Shown one piece after another: positions 1 to 8,861 of a stretch of DNA of 64,000 nt. The stretch covers positions 186,001-250,000 of the forward strand of contig NZ_BOVQ01000005.1 of NCBI RefSeq assembly GCF_018403765.1, given 5' to 3'. The notes beneath the pieces are model-generated. The model was not told where the DNA came from, did not search any database, and worked only from the letters and a program-made list of their open reading frames with translations. Positions within the stretch are counted from its first letter, which is position 1. Each line of letters opens with the position of its first letter. Position numbers and translations under genes: made by a program. This stretch comes from Lactococcus nasutitermitis (GTDB taxonomy: Bacteria; Bacillota; Bacilli; Lactobacillales; Streptococcaceae).

Positions 1-384
1 CAAAAAATCCTGCAAAAATGCTGGCCAGATTTCTTCCGCTTCGCCAATGATAATCGTGTCGCAAAAGGCCTCAGCTTCCTCGGGTTCAAGTGTCGGATGC
101 GGTCCGCCAAAGACGACATAACTTCCTGAAGTGCGAAATTTCTCTGCCATCTCGTAGCAATGTCTGCTGTTTGGCGTATTGACCGTCATCGCCACTAAAT
201 CAAACGATTCATCAAATGTGACGATATCCGCATATTCATCCCAAAGTGTGATGTCAAACAGATTTTCATCAACAAATGCTGCCAAATAAGGCATCGTCAT
301 CTGTGAAAAATTATTGAGCTGCTTGTGGCGAAAGGCACGGATTTCAGGATTTTCCGGTTGAATGAGTAGGAGAGATTTTTTCAT
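1..384 (-). CDS. B12-binding-domain radical SAM protein, N-terminal part (runs off the left edge)
   Basis: Reading leftwards from an ATG at 384-382, 128 codons stay open to the window edge. The start MKKSLLLIQPENPEIR, the segment LVAMTVNTPNS and the motif VVFGGPHPTLEPEEAE are typical of the cobalamin-binding domain that precedes the radical SAM core in BchE/oxygen-independent cyclase-like and related proteins. The CxxxCxxC cluster motif would lie outside the window, so membership of the radical SAM class is inferred from the N-terminal domain. A purine-rich AGAAG site lies just upstream of the ATG. It follows murT on the same strand with a 92-base gap. Substrate unknown. Confidence 0.75.
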   Translation of the reverse strand, partial: MKKSLLLIQPENPEIRAFRHKQLNNFSQMTMPYLAAFVDENLFDITLWDEYADIVTFDESFDLVAMTVNTPNSRHCYEMAEKFRTSGSYVVFGGPHPTLEPEEAEAFCDTIIIGEAEEIWPAFLQDFL

Positions 385-476
385 ATGTTAATTTCTTCTT
401 TTCAGAGCAGGGCTAGTTTACAAAAAATTATGATGAAAGAAGCTCTTTTATCTTGACTGCGAAAATTACTAGGCAT

Positions 477-1820
477 TTATTTCATTTCTCCAGAAATCAA
501 ATGTGCTTGTGCCAAGAGTTCGCGCATTTCGAGCATAGCGGTATAAGTGGCGAGGATATAAATGTGTTCTGACGAGCTTGATTTGAGAGCTTCCAGAACT
601 TCTGATAAATTTGACAGTTCTGTCAAATTTTCAAAACCAGCAACTCGTAAGCGGCGCGCCATTTCATTGTGTCTGACACCGCCCGTTATCACGCTGTCAA
701 TTTTCATATCATTGAGCAATTCAAAATTGGCATCCCAAATCCAGCTGGTATCAATCCCATCAGCATAGTTTGCGTTGAGTAAACTGACAAGTGTAAAAGG
801 ATAATCTGCCAATTTCATCATTTCCAGTGCTTGATTTGCTCCGACAGGATTTTTTATCAGTACAATCGTTGCCGATTTTTCTCCTATTTTGAAGGTTTCT
901 TGTCGTCCGAAAACGGCTTTAGATTCATTAAAACCTGATTTTATGGTTGTTGCAGGAACTTTGTAAAATTCAGCAACAGAAACGGCAGCGAGTGCATTGT
1001 AGATATTATAAAGCCCGCCAACATTGATTTTATAGCTATTTTTATCAATTACAAACTCAGAAGATGTATTTGTAATTTTTGACAGTTCTGTCAAAGAAAA
1101 ATCAAGTTCAGGACGATGGAAACCACAGTTTTGACAGATATAATTGCCAAGATTAGCATAAGTATTGCTTTTATAATCCAAAATATGATGACAAACAGGA
1201 CATAAAACCCCTTCTGTGTTATAATGCGCCCGAGCTGGTTCATGATTTTCATGATTAAAACCATAATATTTTACAGGATTAACAAGCTTTTTTGAGTTGA
1301 ACAGAGGACTGTCGCCATTAAGCAAAACAGTCGCTTCTGGACTATTTGCAGCACCTTCAACAATAAAGTTATAAGTGGTATAAATCTCGCCATAGCGGTC
1401 CATCTGGTCGCGGAAAATATTAGTGAACACAAACAGCGAAGGTTTGATATACTGAGTGATTTTTGGCAAACTTGCCTCATCAATCTCAAGGACAGCATAG
1501 CCTTTTTTGCCCGCACGAACTTTGGGCGCCTTTAGAAAAGTGGAAACAATCCCAGTAATCATGTTTGCCCCAGACGGATTTGTAACGACTTGTCCAAAAG
1601 CTTTTTCCAAAATCCCTACAGTCAAGGCTGTCGTGAGAGTTTTTCCGTTGGTTCCAGTTACTACGATAATTTCATAATTTTTAGTCATTTCAGCTAAAAT
1701 ATCAGCATCAAATTTTAGCGCAATTTTCCCTGGTAAAGTCGAGCCTCGATGGAAAAATTTTTCCAAGATAAAGAGTGAAGACCGTCCAGCGAAACGCGCC
1801 CATGAAGATTTTATAGTCAT
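477..1820 (-). CDS. murT: Lipid II isoglutaminyl synthase, MurT subunit
   Basis: Mur-ligase-family subunit that, with the glutaminase GatD, amidates the D-glutamate of lipid II to D-isoglutamine in the cytoplasm during peptidoglycan synthesis. At 447 aa the length is normal. The ATP-binding GTNGKT is at residues 56-61, and the MurT-specific zinc ribbon is intact with CPVC at 207-210 and CQNC at 229-232. The C-terminal MurT domain (DUF1727-like) follows. Two perfect copies of the dispersed palindrome lie within the gene and encode LTELS. Unusually, no gatD follows: the next gene on this strand is a radical SAM protein. It is divergent from aldB. Confidence 0.92.
   Translation of the reverse strand: MTIKSSWARFAGRSSLFILEKFFHRGSTLPGKIALKFDADILAEMTKNYEIIVVTGTNGKTLTTALTVGILEKAFGQVVTNPSGANMITGIVSTFLKAPKVRAGKKGYAVLEIDEASLPKITQYIKPSLFVFTNIFRDQMDRYGEIYTTYNFIVEGAANSPEATVLLNGDSPLFNSKKLVNPVKYYGFNHENHEPARAHYNTEGVLCPVCHHILDYKSNTYANLGNYICQNCGFHRPELDFSLTELSKITNTSSEFVIDKNSYKINVGGLYNIYNALAAVSVAEFYKVPATTIKSGFNESKAVFGRQETFKIGEKSATIVLIKNPVGANQALEMMKLADYPFTLVSLLNANYADGIDTSWIWDANFELLNDMKIDSVITGGVRHNEMARRLRVAGFENLTELSNLSEVLEALKSSSSEHIYILATYTAMLEMRELLAQAHLISGEMK
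611..626. repeat. Dispersed 16-bp palindrome, perfect copy
   Basis: TTGACAGTTCTGTCAA inside murT; on the coding strand it contributes LTELSN near the C-terminus. Confidence 0.85.
1079..1094. repeat. Dispersed 16-bp palindrome, perfect copy
   Basis: TTGACAGTTCTGTCAA inside murT; coding strand reads LTELSK, the same peptide as most other genic copies. Confidence 0.85.
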
Positions 1821-1844
1821 AGCACCATTTTACCATAAATATGC

Positions 1845-1893
1845 TATAATAATAGAAAATAATTCTGTGAGAAAGCACAAAAATTCTCACATT
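1845..1893 (+). promoter_or_regulatory. aldB promoter (extended -10) and leader hairpin
   Basis: TGCTATAAT gives an extended -10 with TATAAT at 1845-1850. About 20 bases later the leader can fold: TGTGAGAA and TTCTCACA (roughly 1867-1893) form an 8-bp stem followed by TTTT. It could be a weak attenuator ahead of aldB. No clear -35 was found. Confidence 0.45.
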
Positions 1894-1919
1894 TTAATCA
1901 AAAATAGAAAGAGGTTATA

Positions 1920-2585
1920 ATGAGCAAGATTTTTCAACAAGGCAGTTACAGTACTCTTTATGGTGGTTTATATGAAGGAACAATCACAGCAGAAGAAGCG
2001 CTAAAGCATGGTAGAGCTGGGATTGGTACGCTTGATGGCGCAGACGGAGAAGTGATTATTTGGGATGGTGTGATATATCATGGAAATTCTAAAAATCAAG
2101 TGCGTGAAGTAAAAGCAGGCGAAACTCTGCCTTATGTTGCAGTCATTGAAGCGACGACAGATATCACATTTGATAGTAATGATTTGTCTTTTAAGAATCT
2201 ACTTAATAATTTCTTAGAAAAAATTCCTTCAAAAAATACGGCTTACAGTCTAGTGATTTCAGGAGAATTTCATCATGTTGAAATCACTAGCAAGCCTGAA
2301 AAAAATGGCGAGAGGGCTTATCTTGACATTTTAGCTGAACAGCCTCATTTTACAAAGGAAAATCTCTCGGGCACAATCGTTGGTATTTGGGCGCCAGAGA
2401 TGTTTGAAAGTCTCTATGGCAATGGTTTTCATCTTCATTTTATTAGTGATGACAGAGCATTTGGAGCGCATCTTGTGGATTTTGAAGCGACAAAAGTGAC
2501 AGTGAAAATTGGACAAATTGACAAAATGGAACAACAGTTTCCTATCACATCTGAAACATTTCAAAAGATGACGTTTGAAAAATGA
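1920..2585 (+). CDS. aldB: Alpha-acetolactate decarboxylase
   Basis: Converts alpha-acetolactate to acetoin, draining excess acetolactate from the branched-chain amino acid pathway and pyruvate overflow. The 221 aa are slightly shorter than the usual 235 or so. The metal-binding histidines of the family are visible in the FHLHF and GAHLVDF segments (H171, H173, H184). The start has a good AAAGAGG site. In L. lactis this gene is at the end of the leu-ilv operon, whereas here it is single, about 45 kb from ilvDBNCA, with its own promoter and terminator. Confidence 0.93.
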   Translation: MSKIFQQGSYSTLYGGLYEGTITAEEALKHGRAGIGTLDGADGEVIIWDGVIYHGNSKNQVREVKAGETLPYVAVIEATTDITFDSNDLSFKNLLNNFLEKIPSKNTAYSLVISGEFHHVEITSKPEKNGERAYLDILAEQPHFTKENLSGTIVGIWAPEMFESLYGNGFHLHFISDDRAFGAHLVDFEATKVTVKIGQIDKMEQQFPITSETFQKMTFEK

Positions 2586-2615
2586 AGAAAAGTTACCAAT
2601 TCTGGTAACTTTTCT
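2586..2615. terminator. Bidirectional terminator between aldB and the convergent flavoprotein gene
   Basis: AGAAAAGTTACC pairs perfectly (12 bp) with GGTAACTTTTCT across a 6-base loop. A/T runs on both sides suit transcription from either strand. It starts one base after the aldB stop. Confidence 0.8.
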
Positions 2616-2622
2616 ACACTCT

Positions 2623-3873
2623 TTATTTTGCCAAAAATTCTCCAAGATAAAGACCAGCAGCTGCTGCATGGCTCAAAGACCAGCTTATTCCTGAACAGTC
2701 ACCTGTAAAATAAATATTTTTAGCAGAGCTTTCAAAATGAGCGTTCGTTTGGACGGCTGTGGGATAAAACTTTGCATCGCAGGCATAGAGGACGGTGTTG
2801 CCACTGATTTTTTCGCCTAAAAGATTTTCTAAATTTTTCAGACAAGCTAAAGTTCCTTGAATAATCTTTTGAGGAACAACTTTTTTTAAGGAATGAGGTT
2901 GATAAGGAAGCGTTGCTTCAACGTTTGTTGTCGCTGGAAAAGTAGAATCAAGCTCAGATAAACGTTGACCAATGATTTTTCCGTTCTTATTGAAAAGTGA
3001 AAATAAGTGTTGAATAGAAAGGTTCGCTTGTTTTTCATTTTCAAAATAAAAGGGATGAAAAAGGCTGAAATTTAGATTTTCACTGGCACCATTTTCCCGA
3101 AAATTTTGACCATCGGGGCGTAAAAACCCTTTTTGCTCCTGAGAAATAACGCGTCCAGATTTATTCATGCAATGAGAATAGAAATTTTTGTAGGTAAATT
3201 TTATTTCTTGCTGATTTCCCAAGAGTTTTTTCCATTGTTGCTGTGGCATTTCCAGCCGTAATCCGAGGTCAATTCGAGTGTTTTCGGCAGTTAAATGAAG
3301 AGTTTTTCTGACTTGCGTGAGAAAATGATTGGCTTGACCTACGGCAACTACGATTTTCTTGCCATAAAAAATCGTATTTTCTTGTGTTTTTACTTGGTAA
3401 ATATTCTCGAAAGGACTTATCTGGTCTACTTTTTGATCTGTTTGAATAGTGATTTTTGTTTTCAAATAATCAAAAAAATTTTGATAAACTTCTTTTGAAA
3501 GTTTTCGTCCGAGATGCTGGGTGGTATTTTTTATGAAATGAAAATCTTGAACTTGCAGAGCTGGCGGATTTGTTTGATAAATGAGACTTTCTTCGCCACC
3601 AAATTTTTCTAATAATTTTCTCACTTGTTTTAGACTAATCTTCGTCTGCTCCAGTCCGATTTTTTCGACTAAATTCCCACCAAACTCGGAAGAATAATTG
3701 TATTTGCCCTCGGAAATTCCCAAACCACCAAATCCATCAAACGTATGTTCGTTTTTTCGTTCTTGCAAATTAGGCCCAGCTTCGAGTAAAAGCACTTTTT
3801 TAGTTGTTTCAGCTAAAGAGAGAGCAGTAAAAATACCGCTCACTCCTGCTCCTATAATGATAATATCGTACAT
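2623..3873 (-). CDS. FAD-dependent oxidoreductase, COG2509-like
   Basis: 416-aa flavoprotein. The N-terminal dinucleotide fold is clear (IIIGAGVSGIFTA, residues about 5-17, followed by an acidic-ended beta strand LLLEAG). The central CMNKSGRVIS segment and the C-terminal FTGDCSGISWSLSHAAAAG, which closes the FAD site, match the uncharacterised FAD-dependent dehydrogenase family that also includes the longer protein at 41231-42838. Substrate unknown. Transcribed alone, facing aldB. It is smaller than its paralogue because it lacks the roughly 100-residue N-terminal domain. Confidence 0.7.
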   Translation of the reverse strand: MYDIIIIGAGVSGIFTALSLAETTKKVLLLEAGPNLQERKNEHTFDGFGGLGISEGKYNYSSEFGGNLVEKIGLEQTKISLKQVRKLLEKFGGEESLIYQTNPPALQVQDFHFIKNTTQHLGRKLSKEVYQNFFDYLKTKITIQTDQKVDQISPFENIYQVKTQENTIFYGKKIVVAVGQANHFLTQVRKTLHLTAENTRIDLGLRLEMPQQQWKKLLGNQQEIKFTYKNFYSHCMNKSGRVISQEQKGFLRPDGQNFRENGASENLNFSLFHPFYFENEKQANLSIQHLFSLFNKNGKIIGQRLSELDSTFPATTNVEATLPYQPHSLKKVVPQKIIQGTLACLKNLENLLGEKISGNTVLYACDAKFYPTAVQTNAHFESSAKNIYFTGDCSGISWSLSHAAAAGLYLGEFLAK

Positions 3874-4018
3874 AGATTATTCTTTCATATATTAATGTAG
3901 AATTATTTTATAATTTTAAGTAAATAAATGTCAAGTAAGTGAACAATATTTCTTTTTATTCTAAATAAAAGGAAATAAATTGTGAAGAATTTTATTATGA
4001 TTTTCTGGTTAAAAAATG

Positions 4019-4024
4019 CTATAA
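4019..4024 (+). promoter_or_regulatory. -10 element just ahead of truB
   Basis: TGCTATAAT (TATAAT at 4019-4024) lies only 9 bases before the ATG at 4033. Transcription would start almost at the initiation codon, giving a leaderless or near-leaderless mRNA. No good -35 was identified. Confidence 0.4.
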
Positions 4025-4032
4025 TTTTAAAG

Positions 4033-4974
4033 ATGGATGAAAACTGGAATGGAATATTAAATGTTTATAAGGAAGCAGGCTGGACAAGCTTTGATGTCGT
4101 AGCGAAACTTCGAGGCATTTTAAAGACAAAAAAAATTGGACATGGAGGAACGCTCGATCCGCAGGTGACGGGCGTTTTGCCAGTTGCAGTTGGAAAAGCA
4201 ACGCGTTTACTTGAGTACATGGAAGCCACCGGGAAGATTTACGAAGGTGAAGTGACCTTGGGATTTTCGACAGAAACTGAAGATGCTGAGGGCGAAGTTG
4301 TTGCGCTGACACCTGTTTTGACAAAACTGTCAGAAAATGAAATTGACACTGTCATGACAGAATTTCTTGGAAAAATTCAACAAGTGCCACCGATGTATTC
4401 GGCGGTAAAAATCAAGGGGAAACGGCTCTATGAATACGCGCGCGCTGGTCAAACGATTGAGCGTCCAGCACGTGAAGTGACCATTCGTGAATTTGTGCGG
4501 ACAGGGCCGATTATTTTTGACGAAACTGTCAAAACTGCGAAATTTCCTTTTCGAGTGGCGTGTAGCAAGGGAACTTATGTGCGAACGCTTGCTGTGGATT
4601 TGGCTGAAAAATTGGGTTACGCTGGACATATGTCGCGCTTGGTGCGCACAGCAGCAAATGGTTTGGCGATTGATAAGAGTTTGAGCCTTGCAGATATTGA
4701 ACAGGCACGCGACGAAAATCGTCTGTCAGATTGTTTTTACCCGATGGAATTGGCGGTGACAGAACTGTCAAAAATAAATTTGACCGAAGATGAATTTCTG
4801 GCAGCAAAAGTTGGTAAAAAATTTGACGAAAAGTTTTTGACAGAACTGTCAAAAATATCTGAGCCACGTTTTGCAGCTTTTTATCAGGAAAAATTGGTCG
4901 CAGTATATATCAAACACCCTGTTGAGGCTGGGATTTGGAAGCCTCAAAAAGTTTTTTATAATGAACAAGTGTAA
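4033..4974 (+). CDS. truB: tRNA pseudouridine(55) synthase
   Basis: Makes the universal pseudouridine 55 in the T-arm of tRNAs. From the ATG at 4033 the protein is 313 aa and starts MDENWNGILNVYKEAGWTSF, the normal TruB start. The reading frame stays open upstream to an ATG at 3982, but that would add 17 hydrophobic residues encoded over a TATAAT, so I prefer 4033. The catalytic aspartate is D42 in GHGGTLDP. The C-terminal third contains two copies of the dispersed palindrome (read TELSK) and two near copies earlier, making this the most repeat-loaded gene in the window. Followed by ribF after 12 bases, the usual truB-ribF pairing. Confidence 0.93.
   Translation: MDENWNGILNVYKEAGWTSFDVVAKLRGILKTKKIGHGGTLDPQVTGVLPVAVGKATRLLEYMEATGKIYEGEVTLGFSTETEDAEGEVVALTPVLTKLSENEIDTVMTEFLGKIQQVPPMYSAVKIKGKRLYEYARAGQTIERPAREVTIREFVRTGPIIFDETVKTAKFPFRVACSKGTYVRTLAVDLAEKLGYAGHMSRLVRTAANGLAIDKSLSLADIEQARDENRLSDCFYPMELAVTELSKINLTEDEFLAAKVGKKFDEKFLTELSKISEPRFAAFYQEKLVAVYIKHPVEAGIWKPQKVFYNEQV
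4757..4770. repeat. Dispersed palindrome, near-perfect copy in truB
   Basis: TGACAGAACTGTCA core is intact; the left flank is G instead of T. Reads VTELSK. Confidence 0.7.
4837..4852. repeat. Dispersed 16-bp palindrome, perfect copy
   Basis: TTGACAGAACTGTCAA in truB, read as LTELSK, 80 bases after another copy. Confidence 0.85.
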
Positions 4975-4986
4975 AAAGAAGAATAA

Positions 4987-5892
4987 GTGAGTACAATGGA
5001 AGTATTAGAATTTAATGAGAACCTCAAATTTGATGAAAATTTGATATTAGTATTGGGATATTTTGATGGATTGCACAGAGGACATCAAGCACTGTTCAAG
5101 CAAGCGCGCGAAATTGCCAGCGTCCTTAACCTGAAAATCGCAGTGCTGACATTTCCAGAAAAACCAACGATTGCCTTTCAAAAATTTGAACCTGACTTAC
5201 TTTTGAAATTGACGAGCGATGATAAAAGAGCGAAATTATTCGCTGAAAATGGCGTAGATTACCTTGTTTTTCAAGATTTCACCTCAAAATTTGCCCATCA
5301 AACATCGGCAGAATTTACCCAAAATTTTGTGAAAAAGTTCAATCCAAAAGTCGTTGTGACAGGCTTTGACTACACGACAGGCTCTGATATGAAAAATTTA
5401 AAATCCTCTGACGATTTCAAAGTCGTCATTGTCCCAGAGTTGGCAGATAAAGTAGGCAAAATCTCGTCTACTCGGATTCGTGATGCGGTCAAAGCGGGCA
5501 ATGTGGCAAAGGCAAATGAATTGTTAGGATATGCGTATGAAACGCGCGGACGTGTCGTTCATGGCTTTGCTCGCGGACGTCAGCTTGGCTATCCAACGGC
5601 AAATTTGGTTATCAAAGATTATGTTCACATTCCAGCAGCCGGTGTTTACACCGTTGATGTGGCAATCAATCAGAAAATCTTGCGTGGTTTTGCTTCGATT
5701 GGCTACAATGACACATTTAACAATAAAGAAAAAACAATCGAAGTACACATTTTTGACTTCAGCGAAGAAATATATGGCGAAGAGTTAACGATTCTCTGGC
5801 TGGACAAAATCCGTGATATGATTAAGTTTGACGGCATTGACAGCCTGATTGCTCAGATGAAATCTGACGAAACAACAGCCAGAAATTGGTAA
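4987..5892 (+). CDS. ribF: Bifunctional riboflavin kinase / FAD synthetase
   Basis: Phosphorylates riboflavin to FMN and adenylates FMN to FAD. The N-terminal nucleotidyltransferase domain carries GYFDGLHRGH (about residues 23-32) and the STRIRD motif near 160. The C-terminal flavokinase domain has the GRQLGYPTANL segment near 195. The 301-aa length is typical. Start: GTG at 4987 sits 5 bases after an AGAAG site; an in-frame ATG three codons later is the alternative. Likely cotranscribed with truB. Confidence 0.92.
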   Translation: MSTMEVLEFNENLKFDENLILVLGYFDGLHRGHQALFKQAREIASVLNLKIAVLTFPEKPTIAFQKFEPDLLLKLTSDDKRAKLFAENGVDYLVFQDFTSKFAHQTSAEFTQNFVKKFNPKVVVTGFDYTTGSDMKNLKSSDDFKVVIVPELADKVGKISSTRIRDAVKAGNVAKANELLGYAYETRGRVVHGFARGRQLGYPTANLVIKDYVHIPAAGVYTVDVAINQKILRGFASIGYNDTFNNKEKTIEVHIFDFSEEIYGEELTILWLDKIRDMIKFDGIDSLIAQMKSDETTARNW

Positions 5893-5959
5893 AAATAATT
5901 AAGAAAATACTATAAAAAACATAAATGAAATTTACATAAAACTGCTAAAGGAGAAAGAA

Positions 5960-6910
5960 ATGATAAACGAATTAAAAAAAGTAGCCATCGTAGGTGATGG
6001 TGCTGTCGGGTCAACCTATGCACATACGTTAGTTGTTGATGATTTAGCAGATGAAATTGCAATTATTGACCTCAATAAAGAAAAAGCCTTCGCTGATAGT
6101 CTGGATTTATTGCACGCTCTGCCCTATCTGAGCGCTTCACCAAAGAAAATCTATGCAGCAGATTACGCAGATGCGAAAGATGCAGATATCGTTGTTATCA
6201 CAGCAAATGCGCCAGCGGCTACCTTTGATGGCGAATATGACCGACTCAAATTATTAGAAAAAAATGTGGCAATGATTAAATCTATTACCAAAAGTGTGGT
6301 AGATTCAGGCTTTAACGGCATTTTCTTGATTGCTTCAAATCCTTGCGACATCATTACACGTCTCGTAGCGGAAGTTTCCGGTTTTCCAAAAAATCGCGTG
6401 ATTGGTACAGGAACGCTCCTTGAAACCAGTCGTATGCGCCAGCTCGTTGCCGAAGCAGTGGCAATCAATCCAGATAATGTGCATGGTTACGTCATGGGTG
6501 AGCATGGAAATTCTAGCTTTACAGCTTGGTCAACCGTTGCCGCAGGGGCAAAGCCAATCAAAGAAATTGAACACCGTCTGCCAAGTTATGTGCAAATGGA
6601 CCAAAAAATCCGTGAAGTTGGTTTTGATATTTTTGAGCGCAAAGGAAATACATCCTACGGTATCGCAGCGGTTTTAGCACGCATTTCTCGTGCAATTTTT
6701 CGTAATGAAAATGTCATTTTACCAGTTTCTACTTACTTGAATGGCGAATATGGACAGAAAGATATTTTCATTGGAACACCAGCAGTCATCAATCGTGACG
6801 GCGTTCGTGAACTTTTGGAAATGCCTTTGAGCGATGAAGAATTAAAAGCTTTCAGTAATAGTGCCGACATCTTGCGCAAAAACTTTGAGCAAATCGCAGA
6901 TAAAATCTAA
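5960..6910 (+). CDS. L-lactate/2-hydroxyacid dehydrogenase family protein, atypical
   Basis: NAD-dependent dehydrogenase of the LDH/MDH fold, 316 aa. The dinucleotide fold [10 protein letters not shown] is at 12-21 and the catalytic histidine is H182. Several positions differ from standard lactate dehydrogenases. GEHGD is GEHGN (180-184). The substrate-side motif near 153-160 reads LLETSRMR, where LDH has an aspartate, not a glutamate. The mobile specificity loop (84-95, [12 protein letters not shown]) lacks the usual APQKPGE pattern and is longer. It is therefore probably a paralogue with another 2-oxoacid substrate (L-HicDH-like) or a weak LDH, not the main fermentative enzyme. Good AAAGGAG site. 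Flanked by ribF and tpiA. Confidence 0.75.
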   Translation: MINELKKVAIVGDGAVGSTYAHTLVVDDLADEIAIIDLNKEKAFADSLDLLHALPYLSASPKKIYAADYADAKDADIVVITANAPAATFDGEYDRLKLLEKNVAMIKSITKSVVDSGFNGIFLIASNPCDIITRLVAEVSGFPKNRVIGTGTLLETSRMRQLVAEAVAINPDNVHGYVMGEHGNSSFTAWSTVAAGAKPIKEIEHRLPSYVQMDQKIREVGFDIFERKGNTSYGIAAVLARISRAIFRNENVILPVSTYLNGEYGQKDIFIGTPAVINRDGVRELLEMPLSDEELKAFSNSADILRKNFEQIADKI

Positions 6911-7006
6911 ATTTCATTGATTGAAAGCTGAAAAAACTTTTAACTTGTGATAAAATTAGTAATGAAAAATCTTTGGCAAACCAAAGAATAATTTAAGGAG
7001 ACAAAA

Positions 7007-7768
7007 ATGTCATCACGTAAACCATTTATTGCTGGTAACTGGAAAATGAACCATACTATGGGCGAAGCACAAGCTTTCATGGAAGCTGTCAAAGGCAAAT
7101 TGCCAGATGCAAGCAAAGTTGAAACAGCGATCGCTGCTCCTGCACTTTTCCTTGCACCAATGAACTATCTTCGTCAAGGAGAAACTTTGAAGCTTGCTGC
7201 TGAAAATGTTTATTTTGAAAATAGCGGCGCATTCACAGGTGAAATCAGTCCAGTAATGCTTGCTGACTTGGGAATTGAATACGCAATTATCGGTCACAGC
7301 GAACGTCGTGAATATTTCCATGAAACAAACGAAGACATCAATAAAAAAGCAAAAGCACTCTTTGCAGCTGGTGTCACACCAATCCTTTGTTGTGGTGAAA
7401 CTTTGGAAACATTTGAAGCAGGAAAAACTGCAGAATGGGTTTCAGGACAAATCGAAGCAGGACTTGCTGGCTTGACAGCAGAACAAGTATCAAATCTTGT
7501 TATCGCCTACGAACCAATCTGGGCTATCGGAACTGGTAAAACAGCGACTGCTGAAATCGCAGATGAAACGTGTGGAGTTGTTCGTTCAGTTGTTGAAAAA
7601 CTTTACGGAAAAGCAGTTTCTGAAGCTGTTCGTATCCAATACGGTGGTTCAGTAAAACCTGAAACAGTTGAAGAACTTATGGCAAAAGAAAACATCGACG
7701 GTGCACTCGTTGGTGGCGCTTCACTCGAAGCAGCTAGCTTCCTTGCCTTGCTTGAAATCTACAAATAA
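7007..7768 (+). CDS. tpiA: Triosephosphate isomerase
   Basis: Interconverts dihydroxyacetone phosphate and glyceraldehyde-3-phosphate in glycolysis. The 253 aa show GNWKMN near residue 10 (catalytic lysine), GHSERR near 97 (catalytic histidine), [14 protein letters not shown] near 165-178 (catalytic glutamate and phosphate loop) and QYGGSVKPE near 212. AAGGAG precedes the ATG. Codon use is strongly biased, as expected of a highly expressed glycolytic gene. Monocistronic, with a strong terminator. Confidence 0.97.
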   Translation: MSSRKPFIAGNWKMNHTMGEAQAFMEAVKGKLPDASKVETAIAAPALFLAPMNYLRQGETLKLAAENVYFENSGAFTGEISPVMLADLGIEYAIIGHSERREYFHETNEDINKKAKALFAAGVTPILCCGETLETFEAGKTAEWVSGQIEAGLAGLTAEQVSNLVIAYEPIWAIGTGKTATAEIADETCGVVRSVVEKLYGKAVSEAVRIQYGGSVKPETVEELMAKENIDGALVGGASLEAASFLALLEIYK

Positions 7769-7788
7769 TTGACTTTAAATTCAATCAG

Positions 7789-7820
7789 AAAACCGGTTCT
7801 TATTTCGAACTGGTTTTTTT
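7789..7820 (+). terminator. tpiA terminator
   Basis: AAAACCGGTTC pairs with GAACTGGTTTT across a 7-base loop and runs into a T tract. Confidence 0.88.
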
Positions 7821-7879
7821 GATATAATGAAAACATATAAAAAGACTATTTCGATATATAAATAAGAAGGAAGTAAAAA

Positions 7880-8776
7880 ATGTGCACAAGTATTCAAATG
7901 AAAGCAAAAGATGGGAGTTTATTACTCGCACGGACAATGGATTGGCATTATTTTGATGCAAGCGTTTTGGAGCTAAAAGCTGGGCATTTCTGGCATTCTT
8001 TTTATGATGGAAAAAGGCTGATAAATCCTTATGCTGTGCTGGGAGTTGGACATATCAGTGCTGATAATCATCTGGATATTTCTGATGGCATTAATGAATA
8101 CGGACTGGCTGCTCAAAAATTGACTTTTTCACGTCAAGCAGAATACACAAAAAAAGCAAGTGTTGAGAAGTTATCGCTTGCACCTTTTGAGTTTGTCGCT
8201 TGGCTGTTGGGAAATTGTCGCTCAGTTACTGATGCTATCAGCAGGTTAAATCAAGTGGAATTGATGACGGATACATTTGCACAGATAAAGTATGGACAGG
8301 CGGATTTACACTTTGTACTAACAGACAGAACAGGACGGCTGATTAGCATTGAACCGCTTGGAGGCAGGTTGATTGTCAAAGAAAATCCTGTCGGTGTGGT
8401 GACAAATGCACCAATTTTTGAGCGAGAAGTTGAAAAATTAGCAGATTATATGGATGTGTCGTCAGCAAGAAAAGAGTTAAATAAGATTTCCTCAGGAAAT
8501 TTTAGTGGAAAATTAGTGTTTCCTGGAGGATTTACACCAACATCTCGTTTTATCCGAGCAGCAGTGCTCAAAGAACGCGCAGTTATTCCTGAAAATGAAC
8601 AAGAAAATCTGATTGAAACTTGGCACATTTTGAATGCTGTAACTGTACCAAAGTCAGACGGAAGAAGCGGAACATACACCATTTATCGCTCAGCAGTTGA
8701 TGTGCAGAGTCGAACACTTTATTTTGAAGCTTATGATGATTTACAAGTGTCAAGTTATCATTTTTTTCAATCATAA
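7880..8776 (+). CDS. Choloylglycine hydrolase family protein (linear amide C-N hydrolase)
   Basis: N-terminal-nucleophile hydrolase of the bile-salt hydrolase/penicillin V acylase family, 298 aa. After removal of Met the nucleophile is Cys2 (MCTSI). ARTMDW supplies the conserved Arg and Asp, DGINEYGL corresponds to the N/D-MNE-GL segment, and VVTNAP supplies the conserved Asn. Whether it cleaves bile salts, penicillin V or acyl-homoserine-like amides cannot be told from sequence. The absence of a signal peptide points to a cytoplasmic enzyme. Confidence 0.85.
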   Translation: MCTSIQMKAKDGSLLLARTMDWHYFDASVLELKAGHFWHSFYDGKRLINPYAVLGVGHISADNHLDISDGINEYGLAAQKLTFSRQAEYTKKASVEKLSLAPFEFVAWLLGNCRSVTDAISRLNQVELMTDTFAQIKYGQADLHFVLTDRTGRLISIEPLGGRLIVKENPVGVVTNAPIFEREVEKLADYMDVSSARKELNKISSGNFSGKLVFPGGFTPTSRFIRAAVLKERAVIPENEQENLIETWHILNAVTVPKSDGRSGTYTIYRSAVDVQSRTLYFEAYDDLQVSSYHFFQS

Positions 8777-8821
8777 ATTTTTGACCGAACTGTCAAAAAC
8801 TATAAAATAGCCATTTTAGAA

Positions 8822-8836
8822 AGAAAGCGTTATAAT
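8822..8836 (+). promoter_or_regulatory. Candidate CcpA (cre) site overlapping the -10 of the aldo/keto reductase gene
   Basis: AGAAAGCGTTATAA at 8822-8835 fits the lactococcal cre pattern WGWAARCGYTWWMA at every position. It overlaps TATAAT at 8831-8836, 26 bases before the ATG, a position expected to repress. Confidence 0.5.
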
Positions 8837-8861
8837 ATAATGAGAAAGCGAGGTTACAAAA

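Noticed and set aside
562-768. Open frame on the + strand inside murT
   Set aside because: Shadow of murT; no ribosome site and no recognisable protein.
3982-4032. N-terminal extension of truB from ATG 3982
   Set aside because: It would be encoded across the -10 element and adds a hydrophobic stretch not found in TruB.
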